This document shows, in pieces, positions 8,182 through 17,515 of a stretch of 47,878 bases of DNA. Location: positions 1 to 47,878 of the forward strand of contig JAIENC010000139.1 in the NCBI GenBank assembly GCA_019751635.1, written 5' to 3'. Both the position numbers and the translations under genes were made by a program. This DNA is from Mycobacteriaceae bacterium (GTDB taxonomy: Bacteria; Actinomycetota; Actinomycetes; Mycobacteriales; Mycobacteriaceae). Below the pieces are notes generated by a model. It was not told the origin of the DNA and did not search any database. It worked only from the letters and a program-made list of their open reading frames with translations. Numbering within the stretch: position 1 is the first letter of the stretch; the number at the start of each line of letters is the position of its first letter.

Positions 8182-9648
8182 ATGAGCGACAGCCAGAGCA
8201 CCGAATACACCACACTGTTCATCGGCGGCAGCTGGGTGGAGCCGTCGACTGCCGAGGTTATCGAGGTGCGTTCCCCGGCCACCGGCGCATACGTCGGCTC
8301 AGTGCCGATGGCGGCAGCTGCCGACGTCGAGGCCGCCGTCGCCGCGGCTCGCACCGCATTCGACACCGGACCCTGGCCGTGGACTCCGCCAACGCAACGC
8401 GCAGCCGTCATTGCCGCCGCCGCCAAACTCATGGCAGATCGCAAAGAGCTGTTCACCGCGCTGCTGGTCGACGAGACCGGCCAACCGCCCGGCATCATCG
8501 AAACGATGCAGTGGGGCGGGGCCATCAGCGCAATGGAGTACTTCGCCACCGCGGTAGATCAAGTGCGCTGGACCGAAACCCGCATCGGACGCTACGGCCA
8601 AAGCATCGTCAGCCGCGAACCGATGGGCGTAGTGGGCGCGATCGTGGCCTGGAATGTGCCGCTGTTCTTGGCGGTCAACAAGCTGGCCCCCGCATTGCTG
8701 GCCGGCTGCTCGGTAGTACTCAAACCAGCCGCCGAAACTCCGCTGACCGCCAACGCCCTTGCCGAGGTTTTCGCTGAAGCGGGACTTCCCGACGGGGTGC
8801 TTTCGGTGGTTCCGGGCGGGGTGCACACCGGCCAGGCGCTGGTGGCTAGCACCCAGCTGGACATGCTGACTTTCACTGGCAGCACGGCAGTGGGGCGGGA
8901 GATCGCTCAACGCGCCGCGGACATGCTCATACCCTGCACGCTGGAACTCGGCGGCAAGTCGGCGGCCATCATCCTCGAGGATGTCGACTTGGCGGCGGCC
9001 GTCCCCATGCTGGTGTTCTCCGGTGTCATGAATGCCGGCCAAGGCTGCGTCAACCAGACCCGCATCCTGGCTCCACGTTCCCGCTATGAGGAGATCGTTA
9101 ATGCCATAGGCACTTTCGTGCAGGCATTACCGGTTGGCCTGCCGTCCAACCCAGCCGCCCAAGTCGGCCCGCTGATTTCGGAGAAACAACGGGCCAGGGT
9201 CGAAGGTTATATCGCCAAAGGCCTGGCGGAAGGCGCTCGACTGATCTGCGGCGGCAGCCGACCCACAGACCTCGACAGCGGATATTTCCTAGAACCCACG
9301 GTATTTGCCGATGTCGATAACGCCATGACGATCGCACAAGAAGAGATCTTTGGGCCGGTGCTGTCCATCATCGCCTATGACACCGAAGAAGACGCGATTC
9401 GGATCGCCAACGATTCAGTGTATGGCCTGGCCGGCAGCGTCTGGACCACCAACATCCCGCACGGAATCGAGATCTCGCAGAAGATTCGCACCGGGACATA
9501 CGGGATTAACTGGTACGCCTTCGATCCTGGCTCACCATTCGGCGGCTATAAGGAATCCGGTATCGGCCGAGAAAACGGGCCCGAAGGCATTGAGCACTTC
9601 ACCCAGCACAAGAGCGTGCTGCTGCCCATGGGGTACCGCCTGGAGTGA
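8182..9648 (+). CDS. NAD(P)-dependent aldehyde dehydrogenase (Rv0223c-like)
   Basis: 488 residues, full length for the aldehyde dehydrogenase superfamily. Such enzymes oxidise aldehydes to carboxylic acids with NAD(P)+. The general-base glutamate is Glu255 in LELGGKSA. The catalytic nucleophile is Cys289 in NAGQGCVNQTR. The cofactor and substrate-anchor motifs PWNVPL-like (VAWNVPLFL), TFTGSTAVG and EEIFGPVL are all present, and the C-terminal oligomerisation strand is intact. It matches Mtb Rv0223c (487 residues). The gene lies 66 bases after the methyltransferase on the same strand with its own leaderless -10. A TetR gene follows 182 bases downstream. The aldehyde substrate is unknown; lipid-derived aldehydes are plausible given the lipid-metabolism neighbours. 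Confidence 0.93.
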   Translation: MSDSQSTEYTTLFIGGSWVEPSTAEVIEVRSPATGAYVGSVPMAAAADVEAAVAAARTAFDTGPWPWTPPTQRAAVIAAAAKLMADRKELFTALLVDETGQPPGIIETMQWGGAISAMEYFATAVDQVRWTETRIGRYGQSIVSREPMGVVGAIVAWNVPLFLAVNKLAPALLAGCSVVLKPAAETPLTANALAEVFAEAGLPDGVLSVVPGGVHTGQALVASTQLDMLTFTGSTAVGREIAQRAADMLIPCTLELGGKSAAIILEDVDLAAAVPMLVFSGVMNAGQGCVNQTRILAPRSRYEEIVNAIGTFVQALPVGLPSNPAAQVGPLISEKQRARVEGYIAKGLAEGARLICGGSRPTDLDSGYFLEPTVFADVDNAMTIAQEEIFGPVLSIIAYDTEEDAIRIANDSVYGLAGSVWTTNIPHGIEISQKIRTGTYGINWYAFDPGSPFGGYKESGIGRENGPEGIEHFTQHKSVLLPMGYRLE

Positions 9649-9752
9649 TGCCCATTCCAGGCTCCTCACACCGGGGCCAGATTGCCGCCCCCGCGATCAC
9701 CACCTTGGCAATGTTCTCCGGGAAGGAGAGCTGACCGGACGGCAGAAGGAGG

Positions 9753-9804
9753 CACAATTGTTGATCGCACCAGACCCCAATACGCGAGAGCCTGCTCACA
9801 ATTG
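9753..9804. repeat. Paired CACAATTG direct repeats upstream of the TetR gene (candidate operator)
   Basis: CACAATTG occurs at 9753-9760 and again at 9797-9804, 44 bases apart centre to centre (about four helical turns). Each holds the self-complementary CAATTG. The second copy sits about 13 bases before the proposed -10 box, in the -35 region. They could bind the TetR protein encoded next door; this is inference. Confidence 0.4.
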
Positions 9805-9817
9805 CGCTGGCGTGCAG

Positions 9818-9823
9818 TAGGCT
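9818..9823 (+). promoter_or_regulatory. Candidate -10 box (TAGGCT) of the TetR gene
   Basis: TAGGCT fits TANNNT and ends 7 bases before the ATG at 9831. No Shine-Dalgarno is visible, so a leaderless transcript is inferred. Confidence 0.5.
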
Positions 9824-9830
9824 GACGGCC

Positions 9831-10442
9831 ATGTCTGAACCCAGGCGCGTAGGCCGATGGCGCACCGGACAGCAGAACAAGCAACGCATACTCGATGTGG
9901 CGCGAGAACGTTTCATGCGCGACGGGTATGACCGCACCACCGTCCGCGCGATCGCCGGCGACGCCGGCGTGGATGTCGCGATGGTCTATTACTTTTTCGA
10001 CAGCAAAGAAGGACTCTTCTCCACCGCGGTACTCGCCGATGCCAAATCCCCTTTTCATGAGCTCATCGCCCTGCTCGAGGAGAGCACCCACGATATCGGG
10101 GCCAGGCTAACCCGCCGATACCTCGAAAACGGGGACAAGCACGGCGTCTTCGAGCCTCTGCTGATGCTGTACAACTCGGCAGCCAATCAACCCATGGCTC
10201 AACAGGAACTACGTGAAGCCCTCACCGACCGCGTCGTTGAGCAGTTCACCAAGCATTTCGGCATCGCCAATGCAAAGCTACGCCTGGAGCTGGTCGGTAC
10301 GCATCTAGCTGGGCTGGGCTTCGCCCGGTATCGGGCCAAGCTGGAGCCGATCGCATCAGCGCCAATCGACGATTTGGTCGCCTTGGTCGGGCCAACCATC
10401 CAGAGCTATCTCACCGGCCCGGACGTGCACTCCGCCAGCTGA
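9831..10442 (+). CDS. TetR-family transcriptional regulator
   Basis: 203 residues. The N-terminal helix-turn-helix (about residues 20-62) reads ILDVARERFMRDGYDRTTV, then AIAGDAGVDVAMVYYFFDSK, the standard TetR DNA-binding core. The helical C-terminal domain (70-200) binds an unknown ligand and dimerises. Such proteins usually repress their own gene and a neighbour. Likely targets are its own promoter and perhaps the aldehyde dehydrogenase or the convergent wax-ester synthase gene. The start is set by the leaderless -10 at 9818-9823. It stands where I would expect echA1 (Rv0222) in Mtb, so it is either a replacement or a gene lost from Mtb. Its sequence resembles other mycobacterial TetR proteins of about 200 residues, but I cannot assign an orthologue with confidence. 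Confidence 0.9.
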   Translation: MSEPRRVGRWRTGQQNKQRILDVARERFMRDGYDRTTVRAIAGDAGVDVAMVYYFFDSKEGLFSTAVLADAKSPFHELIALLEESTHDIGARLTRRYLENGDKHGVFEPLLMLYNSAANQPMAQQELREALTDRVVEQFTKHFGIANAKLRLELVGTHLAGLGFARYRAKLEPIASAPIDDLVALVGPTIQSYLTGPDVHSAS

Positions 10443-10475
10443 GACACAACCATCCGAGTCGGGCTTCAACACCAA

Positions 10476-11885
10476 TCAGGCTGGCGCCATAGCCGTCTCA
10501 ACGGTGGCTAACTCTGCGGAGATCCCTGCTGCCCGGCGTATGTGAATGAACGCCGCAATCATGGCATCGGTCACCTCGTGTGGATCCTGCACGGCGACAT
10601 CGTCGGTGAGCACCGAGATGTTGAGCTGGTCTGCATAGCTCCACACGGTGATATTCACTGCGATTCCGGCCATCAACGGTCCGACCGAATAAATCTCGGT
10701 AACCAGCGTGCCGTCCACCCGACCCCGCTGCCGGGGGCCAGCAACATTGGAGATATTGACGTTGAACATTTTGCTCTGCCCCTCGCGGATCGCCGACCGC
10801 CGAAAAAGACCTTCCGACACCACCGGGGGTGCATAAGCCGTCCACCGTGGCAGCAGTTCGGGACCCACCAGCTGGAATATCCCCTTGGCTGAGATGGCGT
10901 TCGCATGACAGCGACGTACCCACTCCAGCGGGTCCGCACAATCCACCGGTAGTGCTACTAACATGCCGCTAAAGGAATTGCCGGAAATACGCTCCGGTGA
11001 GGGGTCATAACTCACCGGAACCGAGGCAATCAAGGGCTCCGCTTTGCCGTCGTAGCGCAGTGACAAGGTGCGTAGTGCGCCCGTCGACATGGCCAAGACC
11101 ATGTCGTTGATTGTTCCCTCCAGCCGCTTGGCCGCCTGTTTGACGTCAGCTAACGCCAATGTGGCGGTGGCGAACTTGCGTTCCGGGGCGAGCACGTGGT
11201 TCATGAAGGTGCGCGGCGGAGCGAACGGCCTGGCCAGATCCGAAGAGAACTTCAGGGAGCTCCGACGCACCCGGGCAAAACCTTGCGCGGTGTAGCGGAC
11301 TGTCCGTGGGATGCGCCCAATCTGACGGAGGTGATCCACAAACGCCGACCCCATCAGCTCTAGCTTGCCCGGAGCTGGATCGGGCAGATACTGGCGCCGT
11401 TCCGGTGTAGGTTGCAGATCCATGCCGCGGGCCAGCAGGTTTGCTGAGGCGACTCCGTCGGCAAGCGCGTGATGAATTTTGCCGATCACCCCGATCCGGT
11501 TGTGCGCCAGACCCTCAACGACATATATCTCCCACAGCGGCCGGCGGCGATCCAGCGGCGTGCTGGCAATCTCACCAATAACCTCATCAAACTGACGTCT
11601 GCCCCCCGGGGCGGATACCGGCCACGGCCGAATGTGATAGTCGAGGTCGATCTCGCAGTTCTCCCGCCACATCGGGTGATGAAACTTCAAGGGCACCTCA
11701 ACAAGCTGATATCCCAGCGGCTCGGTCTTATAGAGCCGGTTACCGATGAAGGCCCGAAAAGCCTCCATGGTGAAGTCTTGACGGGCTTCGCCGAGCTCCA
11801 GCACGCCAATTTTCAGCGTGTGCATGTGCACATTCGGTGTCTCGCTATACAGGAAGGTCGCATCCCAGCCACTGAGCCGTTTCAC
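10476..11885 (-). CDS. Wax ester synthase / diacylglycerol acyltransferase (Rv0221-like)
   Basis: 469 residues, standard length for the WS/DGAT (Tgs) family. It would join acyl-CoA to diacylglycerol or a fatty alcohol, making triacylglycerol or wax ester, at the inner face of the membrane. The catalytic HHXXXDG motif is HHALADG at residues 138-144. The family motif PLDRRRPLWE is at 110-119, and the C-terminal NISNVAGP block is also present. It matches Mtb Rv0221. The GTG start overlaps the stop codon of lipC by four bases (GTGA), so the pair is translationally coupled. Having an esterase and a triacylglycerol synthase in one operon suggests a lipid storage and turnover unit. Acceptor preference cannot be read from sequence. 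Confidence 0.92.
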   Translation of the reverse strand: MKRLSGWDATFLYSETPNVHMHTLKIGVLELGEARQDFTMEAFRAFIGNRLYKTEPLGYQLVEVPLKFHHPMWRENCEIDLDYHIRPWPVSAPGGRRQFDEVIGEIASTPLDRRRPLWEIYVVEGLAHNRIGVIGKIHHALADGVASANLLARGMDLQPTPERRQYLPDPAPGKLELMGSAFVDHLRQIGRIPRTVRYTAQGFARVRRSSLKFSSDLARPFAPPRTFMNHVLAPERKFATATLALADVKQAAKRLEGTINDMVLAMSTGALRTLSLRYDGKAEPLIASVPVSYDPSPERISGNSFSGMLVALPVDCADPLEWVRRCHANAISAKGIFQLVGPELLPRWTAYAPPVVSEGLFRRSAIREGQSKMFNVNISNVAGPRQRGRVDGTLVTEIYSVGPLMAGIAVNITVWSYADQLNISVLTDDVAVQDPHEVTDAMIAAFIHIRRAAGISAELATVETAMAPA

Positions 11886-13093
11886 TGCTGCGCCGCTCCC
11901 CTCACGTTCCGGTAGCCATCAGGACCAATCTGCGACCGGCTACGGTGCACCTGGTTGAGAAACAACGTGATGGCATGAGCCATCGCACCGGCGCGAAGCC
12001 CATCGATGAGATCGAAGCCGTGGCCAGCTCCGGGTAACTCCAGATAGCCCACCTCCGAGTCGGAGACCGCCCGCAAACGCTGCGCGAAACTGCGCGCCTG
12101 CGCAACGGGCACTACAGAGTCTCTGCTGCCATGAATCACCAAGAAGGGCGGGGCCTGTGCATGTACCCGGGTCATCGGCGAAGCGTCATGAAAGATCTCC
12201 GGATGACTAGCAATACGCTGGTTGACCACCACTCGCTCCAGGAAATCCACGAAACGCTCCCGTTCGGCAGTGGAACGGTCCTGCCAGTCGTAGCGCCCAT
12301 AGATCCCGATGACGGCATCCACCGACGTGTTGGCGCCGGCCGGAAGCTGGGCTTCGTACTGCGGGTCGGGAACCGCCAGCCCGGCCAGGGCGGCCAGATG
12401 GCCGCCCGCCGAACAGCCTGCCACCGCAACAAAATCACGATCTCCGCCGAATTTGTCGACATTGGCCCGCGCCCAGGCGATGGCGGTTTTCACATCGGCG
12501 ATCGGACGAGGCCAGCGGTGATGCGGCGCCACCCGATAATTAATCGCCAAACAGACCCAACCCCGCTCGGCCAGATGCGACATCAACGCATAACCCTGCA
12601 AGGTGCGGCTGCCATGCACCCAGGCACCGCCGGGCACGAAGACTAATACCGGAGCCGGCCGAACCGGCAGATCTTTACGCCGCCAGACGTCGAGCAGTTG
12701 CGCCGGGCTGTCCCCATAATGAACGTCGGCCCGATAGCGGTAGCGGCGGTGCTGCAGGGTATGCCAGACCGGCGCGGTGCGGTCTGACAGTGGCCAATCC
12801 GCGTCCAGCTCAGCGGCTGACACGATGCCTTGCAAGGCCGCAACGGTTACCGCGACGGTGTCGTCACGTTCTTGTCGACGCGTCTGAGTGATCCCCGGAG
12901 TCAGACACGTTGCGGTGGTCGTGGCGAGGAACTCCGGCAAGTGCCGGCAGCCCCAGATTCCCATTGCGGCAGCACTGCCTAACGGCTCGAGGTGTTTGCC
13001 AACCACCGGCAACGAAGCACATGCCACTGTGGACGCCAGCATGTAGTCACTCGGGCGAGCCCGGAGTAACCGCTTGACATAGCGCAGCGTCAC
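11882..13093 (-). CDS. lipC: Esterase/lipase LipC (hormone-sensitive-lipase-like alpha/beta hydrolase)
   Basis: 403 residues. The catalytic triad is visible: Ser228 in GCSAGG, Asp325 in HGSRDSVVP and His358 in GAGHGFD. The oxyanion loop reads VPGGAWVHGS (153-162), where the classical HGG is replaced by PGG, as in carboxylesterases of this type. An N-terminal region of about 110 residues precedes the hydrolase fold and includes a hydrophobic stretch near residues 20-50. It matches Mtb Rv0220 (LipC, 403 residues), reported as a cell-surface esterase. The GTG start follows a leaderless-type -10 (TAATCT) six bases upstream. The 3' end overlaps the WS/DGAT start by four bases. Confidence 0.92.
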   Translation of the reverse strand: MTLRYVKRLLRARPSDYMLASTVACASLPVVGKHLEPLGSAAAMGIWGCRHLPEFLATTTATCLTPGITQTRRQERDDTVAVTVAALQGIVSAAELDADWPLSDRTAPVWHTLQHRRYRYRADVHYGDSPAQLLDVWRRKDLPVRPAPVLVFVPGGAWVHGSRTLQGYALMSHLAERGWVCLAINYRVAPHHRWPRPIADVKTAIAWARANVDKFGGDRDFVAVAGCSAGGHLAALAGLAVPDPQYEAQLPAGANTSVDAVIGIYGRYDWQDRSTAERERFVDFLERVVVNQRIASHPEIFHDASPMTRVHAQAPPFLVIHGSRDSVVPVAQARSFAQRLRAVSDSEVGYLELPGAGHGFDLIDGLRAGAMAHAITLFLNQVHRSRSQIGPDGYRNVRGAAQQ

Positions 13094-13099
13094 GGTTGC

Positions 13100-13105
13100 A
13101 GATTA
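13100..13105 (-). promoter_or_regulatory. Candidate -10 box (TAATCT) of lipC
   Basis: On the minus strand TAATCT fits TANNNT and ends 6 bases before the GTG at 13093. It would drive the lipC-WS/DGAT operon as a leaderless message. Confidence 0.5.
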
Positions 13106-13129
13106 CTCCCTGATTACCGTCATGAGCAG

Positions 13130-14155
13130 CTAAAAGTGCAGAGCAGCGAACCGCCAATCCAGCACTGGCCGGTCAGGTTCGGCCGATCCGCCGCTGACCG
13201 CATAGACCAATGACCGCAACCCCAGCACGGCGCCCTGGGCGGTGGGCCGCACGGATTCCACCTGCAGCTCGCTGTAGAGCGTGTCACCCTCGTGTACCGG
13301 GCCAGTGTGATCACAGGATTGCCAGCTCAACACCGTCGCCAGGTTGGGCAGCAACCGGGTGGCCTGCGCCAGCGCCAACCCAATAGTGTGCCCGCCATAT
13401 ACCAGCCGGCTCCCACTAACGCGTGAATCATGGTGGGTGGCAGCGATATTGAGAGTGAGGCGAGCTAGTTCTGGCGCACTGCTCACCACGTCGGCGCTAC
13501 TCGCTAACACCGTGCCCACGTCCGGGACGGAGAAATACCTACCCGGTACCCGGCGCCGGAAAACCGCTGCATCCCAGGCCGCCGTCGGGTCGGCGGCCGG
13601 CGGTGACGCATCGGCGCCAATACCGGCGAGATCGTCCTGGCGGCTGGATCCCGCTTGCCATTCAGCGCTAGCCGGCAGCATGGCACAGCGGTAACAGTCC
13701 AGAACTAACCGCTCCGCCTGATCGATGGTGGTCATCCGTAGCGCAGCCAATCCGGTCAGCGCACGCTCAGGCCGGACCGAGTTGGCTCGCAACCCGACCA
13801 CTTCGGTGCGGGTGTAGAGGGTGTCGCCAATGATCGGGAATCGGTGAAAGACCAACCCTCGGTAGAACAGATTGGCTTTGACCCGCTGGGTAACCAGCGT
13901 CGTCTGCCCAATCGCCACATCGCAGACCAGCCCGGGATGGGCTAACGCGGCGGGCTGACCGGTTACTGCCGTACACAGTTCAGTGTCGAGGGCCAGCCGC
14001 AGCCGGTCCCCCAGGATGGACTGGTGCACGGCGGCGATACCGGGCGTCAGCGTCATCGCCGGCGCCCAGTCAAACACCTGGCCAACCTCTAGGTCATCGA
14101 AGTAGGGCCCACCCGCACGATGGTGCGCCTCGCCGGCAAGGCTATGCACAGTCAC
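13130..14155 (-). CDS. Double hot-dog MaoC-like (R)-specific hydratase, Rv0216-like
   Basis: 341 residues from the GTG at 14155; Mtb Rv0216 is about 337. The frame extends further to 14209, but that would overlap the divergent FadE3 gene and lengthen the protein beyond the family. Two hot-dog repeats are seen. The first begins YFDDLEVGQVFDWAPAMTLT, the second near VFRRRVPGRYFSVPDVGTV and contains SGSRLVYGGHTIGLALAQ. Families of this fold hydrate 2-enoyl thioesters to (R)-3-hydroxyacyl thioesters. As I recall, the Rv0216 structure lacks part of the catalytic dyad and its activity is uncertain. Here the second repeat also has SRLVYGGHTIG rather than the classical D-x-N-P-x-H, so catalysis is doubtful. 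It is divergent from fadE3, with 59 bases between starts. Confidence 0.85.
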   Translation of the reverse strand: MTVHSLAGEAHHRAGGPYFDDLEVGQVFDWAPAMTLTPGIAAVHQSILGDRLRLALDTELCTAVTGQPAALAHPGLVCDVAIGQTTLVTQRVKANLFYRGLVFHRFPIIGDTLYTRTEVVGLRANSVRPERALTGLAALRMTTIDQAERLVLDCYRCAMLPASAEWQAGSSRQDDLAGIGADASPPAADPTAAWDAAVFRRRVPGRYFSVPDVGTVLASSADVVSSAPELARLTLNIAATHHDSRVSGSRLVYGGHTIGLALAQATRLLPNLATVLSWQSCDHTGPVHEGDTLYSELQVESVRPTAQGAVLGLRSLVYAVSGGSAEPDRPVLDWRFAALHF

Positions 14156-14214
14156 AAGCCCACATGCTGGCAGTCTGTGCAACGGCAGGTCAACACGGCC
14201 GGACAACAAGCGGG

Positions 14215-15396
14215 GTGAGCAGCGAAGTGACGAGCAACTCAGATGACGCCGAGGCGATGTTGGTGGCCACCGTGCGGGAATTCATCGACCGCGAGGTGCG
14301 CCCTACCGTGCGCGAGGTGGAACACGCCAATACCTACCCCGCGGACTGGATCGATCAGATGAAACGCATCGGCATCTACGGCCTGGCGATCCCCGAAGAA
14401 TACGGCGGGTCGCCGGTATCGATGCCGTGTTATGCCGGAGTCACCCAGGAGCTGGCCCGCGGCTGGATGAGCCTGGCCGGGGCAGTGGGCGGACATGGCG
14501 TCGTCGCGAAGCTGCTGACATTGTTTGGCAGCCCAACCCAAAAACAGACCTACCTACCGCGGCTAGCCACCGGTGAGCTACGGGCCACCATGGCCCTGAC
14601 CGAACCCGGGGGCGGTTCGGATCTGCAGAATATGTCCACCACCGCACTGCCCGATGGCCCCGCTCATCTGGTGATCAATGGAGCGAAGACCTGGATCAGC
14701 AATGCCCGCCACAGCGGGCTGATCGCCCTGTTATGCAAGACCGATCCCGCCGCCAGCCCGCGCCATAAAGGCATCTCGATTCTACTTGTCGAGCACGGTC
14801 CAGGGCTCATGGTGTCACGGGATCTGCCCAAGTTGGGCTACAAGGGTGTGGAGTCCTGCGAGCTGTTCTTCGACAACTGCCGGGTGCCGGTGTCCGCGGT
14901 GCTAGGGGGCGTGCCCGGGGTGGGTTTTTCACACATGATGAAAGGCCTGGAAATGGGTCGGATACAGGTCGCCGCACGGGCTTTAGGTGTGGCGACGGCG
15001 GCGCTGGAGGATTCGCTGGCCTACGCTCAGCAGCGAGAAAGTTTCGGTCAGCCGATTTGGCAGCATCAAGCTGTCGGCAATTATTTGGCTGACATGGCGA
15101 CCAAGCTCACCGCCGCGCGCCAACTCACCCGCTACGCCGCTGAGCGTTACGACAGCGGCCAACGCTGCGATATGGAAGCCGGCATGGCCAAACTGTTCTC
15201 CTCGGAAGTGGCCATGGAGATCGCGTTAAACGCGGTACGCATCCATGGGAGCTACGGCTATTCCACCGAATACGATGTTGAGCGCTATTTTCGCGATGCG
15301 CCGCTGATGATTGTCGGCGAAGGCACCAACGAGATCCAGCGCAACGTGATTGCCGGACAACTCATCGCCCGAGGCGGGCTTTCCGGCGAGATCTGA
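14215..15396 (+). CDS. fadE3: Acyl-CoA dehydrogenase FadE3-like
   Basis: 393 residues from the GTG at 14215; the ATG at 14164 is also in frame but crowds the divergent gene. The domain order is helical N-terminus, beta domain, helical C-terminus. The FAD signature ALTEPGGGSDLQ lies near residue 145, the second signature PLMIVGEGTNEIQRNVIA near residue 363, and the catalytic base is Glu369 in GEGTNEIQ. It would form a trans-2 double bond in acyl-CoA during fatty acid or cholesterol side-chain breakdown. It corresponds to Mtb Rv0215c (FadE3). Next to a double hot-dog hydratase, it suggests consecutive dehydrogenation and hydration steps, though the hydratase may be inactive. Chain-length preference is unknown. 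Confidence 0.9.
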   Translation: MSSEVTSNSDDAEAMLVATVREFIDREVRPTVREVEHANTYPADWIDQMKRIGIYGLAIPEEYGGSPVSMPCYAGVTQELARGWMSLAGAVGGHGVVAKLLTLFGSPTQKQTYLPRLATGELRATMALTEPGGGSDLQNMSTTALPDGPAHLVINGAKTWISNARHSGLIALLCKTDPAASPRHKGISILLVEHGPGLMVSRDLPKLGYKGVESCELFFDNCRVPVSAVLGGVPGVGFSHMMKGLEMGRIQVAARALGVATAALEDSLAYAQQRESFGQPIWQHQAVGNYLADMATKLTAARQLTRYAAERYDSGQRCDMEAGMAKLFSSEVAMEIALNAVRIHGSYGYSTEYDVERYFRDAPLMIVGEGTNEIQRNVIAGQLIARGGLSGEI

Positions 15397-15446
15397 GCGC
15401 AGCAACCCACCGCACGATGCCGTTTGTCTGACCAGGCCGGCGAGGG

Positions 15447-17282
15447 CTACTCGGCCAAACGTGCTTTCAGGGCGTCAAACTCGTCTTTGATGCCGGTAGG
15501 CAGCTTCTCCCCGACAAACTCAAACCATTCTTCGATCAGCGGCAGTTCCTTGCGCCATTCGTCAACGTTGACGTGCAGCGCTTTAGCCACATCCGCGACG
15601 GCGACGTCGAGTCCCGCTAAGTCGAGATCGTCAACGGCGGGGACGGTGCCAATAGGCGTGACCTGACCGGCAGCCTTGTGCTCGATGCGATCCACAATCC
15701 ACTTCAACACCCGGCTGTTCTCACCAAAGCCAGGCCATAAAAAGCGGCCTTGCTCATCACGGCGGAACCAGTTGACAAAGAAAACCTTGGGCAGCTTGGA
15801 CTCATCGGAGTGGGTGCCCACCTTGAGCCAGTGTTCGAAATAGGAACCAACGTTGTATCCGCAGAACGGGAGCATGGCCATCGGATCGCGGCGCACGGCA
15901 CCGACCGTGCCTTCAGCCGCCGCGGTCTGCTCGGAGCCCAACGTAGCGCCGATGAACACGCCGTGTTGCCAGTCACGCGCTTGCGTTACCAGGGGAACCG
16001 TGGTCTTGCGACGACCGCCAAACAAGATGGCCGAAATCGGCACGCCCTGCGGGTCATCCCACTCTGGGGCCAGGGTGGGGCATTGCGCCATTGGGGTGCA
16101 GTACCGGGAGTTCGGGTGGGCGGCAGGGCTGTCGCTTTCGCCGTGGTACCAGTCGCGGCCTTTCCAGTCGATCAGGTGCTGCGGGGAGCCTTCCAGCCCT
16201 TCCCACCACACCTGGTTATCGTCGGTCTGCGCGACGTTGGTGAATACCGTGTTGCCGGCAGTAATGGTGCGCATGGCATTGGGGTTGGAGTTCTGGTTGG
16301 TGCCTGGGGCCACTCCGAAGAATCCGTATTCGGGGTTAACCGCGTAAAGGCGGCCGTCTTTGCCGAATCTCATCCAAGCAATGTCATCGCCCAGCGTCTC
16401 GGCCCGCCAGCCCGGGATGGTCGGCTGAAGCATGGCCAGATTGGTTTTACCGCAGGCCGACGGGAAGGCCGCCGCAATGTAGTACGCCTTATTCTCCGGC
16501 GAGATCAGTTTGAGAATGAGCATGTGCTCGGCCAGCCAGCCCTCGTCGCGGGCCATCACCGAGGCGATGCGCAGCGAATAGCATTTCTTGCCCAGCAGCG
16601 CGTTGCCGCCGTAGCCGGAACCGTAGCTCCAGATCTCTCTCGTCTCCGGGAAGTGCGTGATGTATTTGGTCTCGTTGCATGGCCACGGCACGTCCGCGGT
16701 GCGGGTTCCATCCGGGCCTTCCAACGGAACCCCCACCGAGTGCAAGGCCTTGACGAAGAAACCGTTGTCGCCGAGCTTGTCCAGCGCCACAGTGCCCATC
16801 CGGGTCATCACCTTCATCGAGACGACGACATATTCGGAATCGGTGATTTCCACCCCCAGCTTGGGGTTCTCAGCGCCCAGTGGGCCCATGCAAAATGGCA
16901 CCACCCACATCGTGCGGCCACGCATACACCCGCGGTAGAGCTCTCTCATCGTGGACCGCATCTGAGCCGGCGCCATCCAGTTATTGGTGGGGCCAGCGTC
17001 AATTTCCCGTTCGGAACAGATAAAGGTCCGGGACTCGACCCGGGCGACATCAGACGGGTCGGACAACGCCAGGTAAGAGTTGGGATATTTCTCCGGGTCG
17101 AGCCGCTTAAACGTGCCAGCTGCAACGAGGTGCTCGCAGAGCCGCTGCCATTCTTCCTCCGAACCGTCGGCAAACATCACCCGATCCGGCTGAGTCAGTT
17201 CGGCGACCTCCTCGACCCAGGACAACAGCCCCGGATGGTTTGTCGGCGCGGTGTCCAGACCGGGAATGGTCGCTGCAGTCAT
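15447..17282 (-). CDS. pckA: Phosphoenolpyruvate carboxykinase, GTP-dependent
   Basis: 611 residues (about 606 in Mtb Rv0211). It converts oxaloacetate and GTP to phosphoenolpyruvate, CO2 and GDP, the entry step of gluconeogenesis on lipid carbon, and is needed for Mtb growth in the host. The GTP-type kinase-1a motif [13 protein letters not shown] carries the reactive Cys277 and Lys279. [10 protein letters not shown] (metal-binding Asp) and the guanine-site [14 protein letters not shown] block are also present. The start ATG at 17282 follows an AGGAG Shine-Dalgarno at 17289-17293. The 233 bases upstream hold the promoter region; no clear hexamers could be assigned. It is co-directional with the GTPase-like pair, but the gap suggests a separate transcript. 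Confidence 0.97.
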   Translation of the reverse strand: MTAATIPGLDTAPTNHPGLLSWVEEVAELTQPDRVMFADGSEEEWQRLCEHLVAAGTFKRLDPEKYPNSYLALSDPSDVARVESRTFICSEREIDAGPTNNWMAPAQMRSTMRELYRGCMRGRTMWVVPFCMGPLGAENPKLGVEITDSEYVVVSMKVMTRMGTVALDKLGDNGFFVKALHSVGVPLEGPDGTRTADVPWPCNETKYITHFPETREIWSYGSGYGGNALLGKKCYSLRIASVMARDEGWLAEHMLILKLISPENKAYYIAAAFPSACGKTNLAMLQPTIPGWRAETLGDDIAWMRFGKDGRLYAVNPEYGFFGVAPGTNQNSNPNAMRTITAGNTVFTNVAQTDDNQVWWEGLEGSPQHLIDWKGRDWYHGESDSPAAHPNSRYCTPMAQCPTLAPEWDDPQGVPISAILFGGRRKTTVPLVTQARDWQHGVFIGATLGSEQTAAAEGTVGAVRRDPMAMLPFCGYNVGSYFEHWLKVGTHSDESKLPKVFFVNWFRRDEQGRFLWPGFGENSRVLKWIVDRIEHKAAGQVTPIGTVPAVDDLDLAGLDVAVADVAKALHVNVDEWRKELPLIEEWFEFVGEKLPTGIKDEFDALKARLAE

Positions 17283-17515
17283 CCAATTCTCCTAGTAATG
17301 CTCTCACCGTCGAAGCCGTCGCAATATCGGCTTCTCATCGCTGTTCATGCATCAAGCCACGTATTAAGCAAGGCGCTCGACACGCTTCTCGTCGTAATCT
17401 GAGCATTGCCTTAATACAGGTTATCGCGAATGTGAGAAGAAAGATGACTCGGACAGGTATCGGCTGGCTCACAGGGCACACCAGATGCACAGAAAAGATT
17501 CCGAAAACCATATTG

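Noticed and set aside
10433-10486. Inverted repeat CGCCAGC / GCTGGCG between the TetR and WS/DGAT ends, considered as a terminator
   Set aside because: The loop is about 40 bases and there is no U-run; at this GC level seven-base arms are easily found by chance.
14156-14209. The upstream 18 codons of the double hot-dog hydratase
   Set aside because: They would overlap the start region of fadE3 and exceed the family length; GTG 14155 gives 341 residues, close to the 337 of Rv0216.
15750-17402. A 550-residue open frame on the plus strand opposite pckA
   Set aside because: It mirrors the real PEP carboxykinase codons in antisense; the composition is Arg/His-rich, without a domain or start signal.
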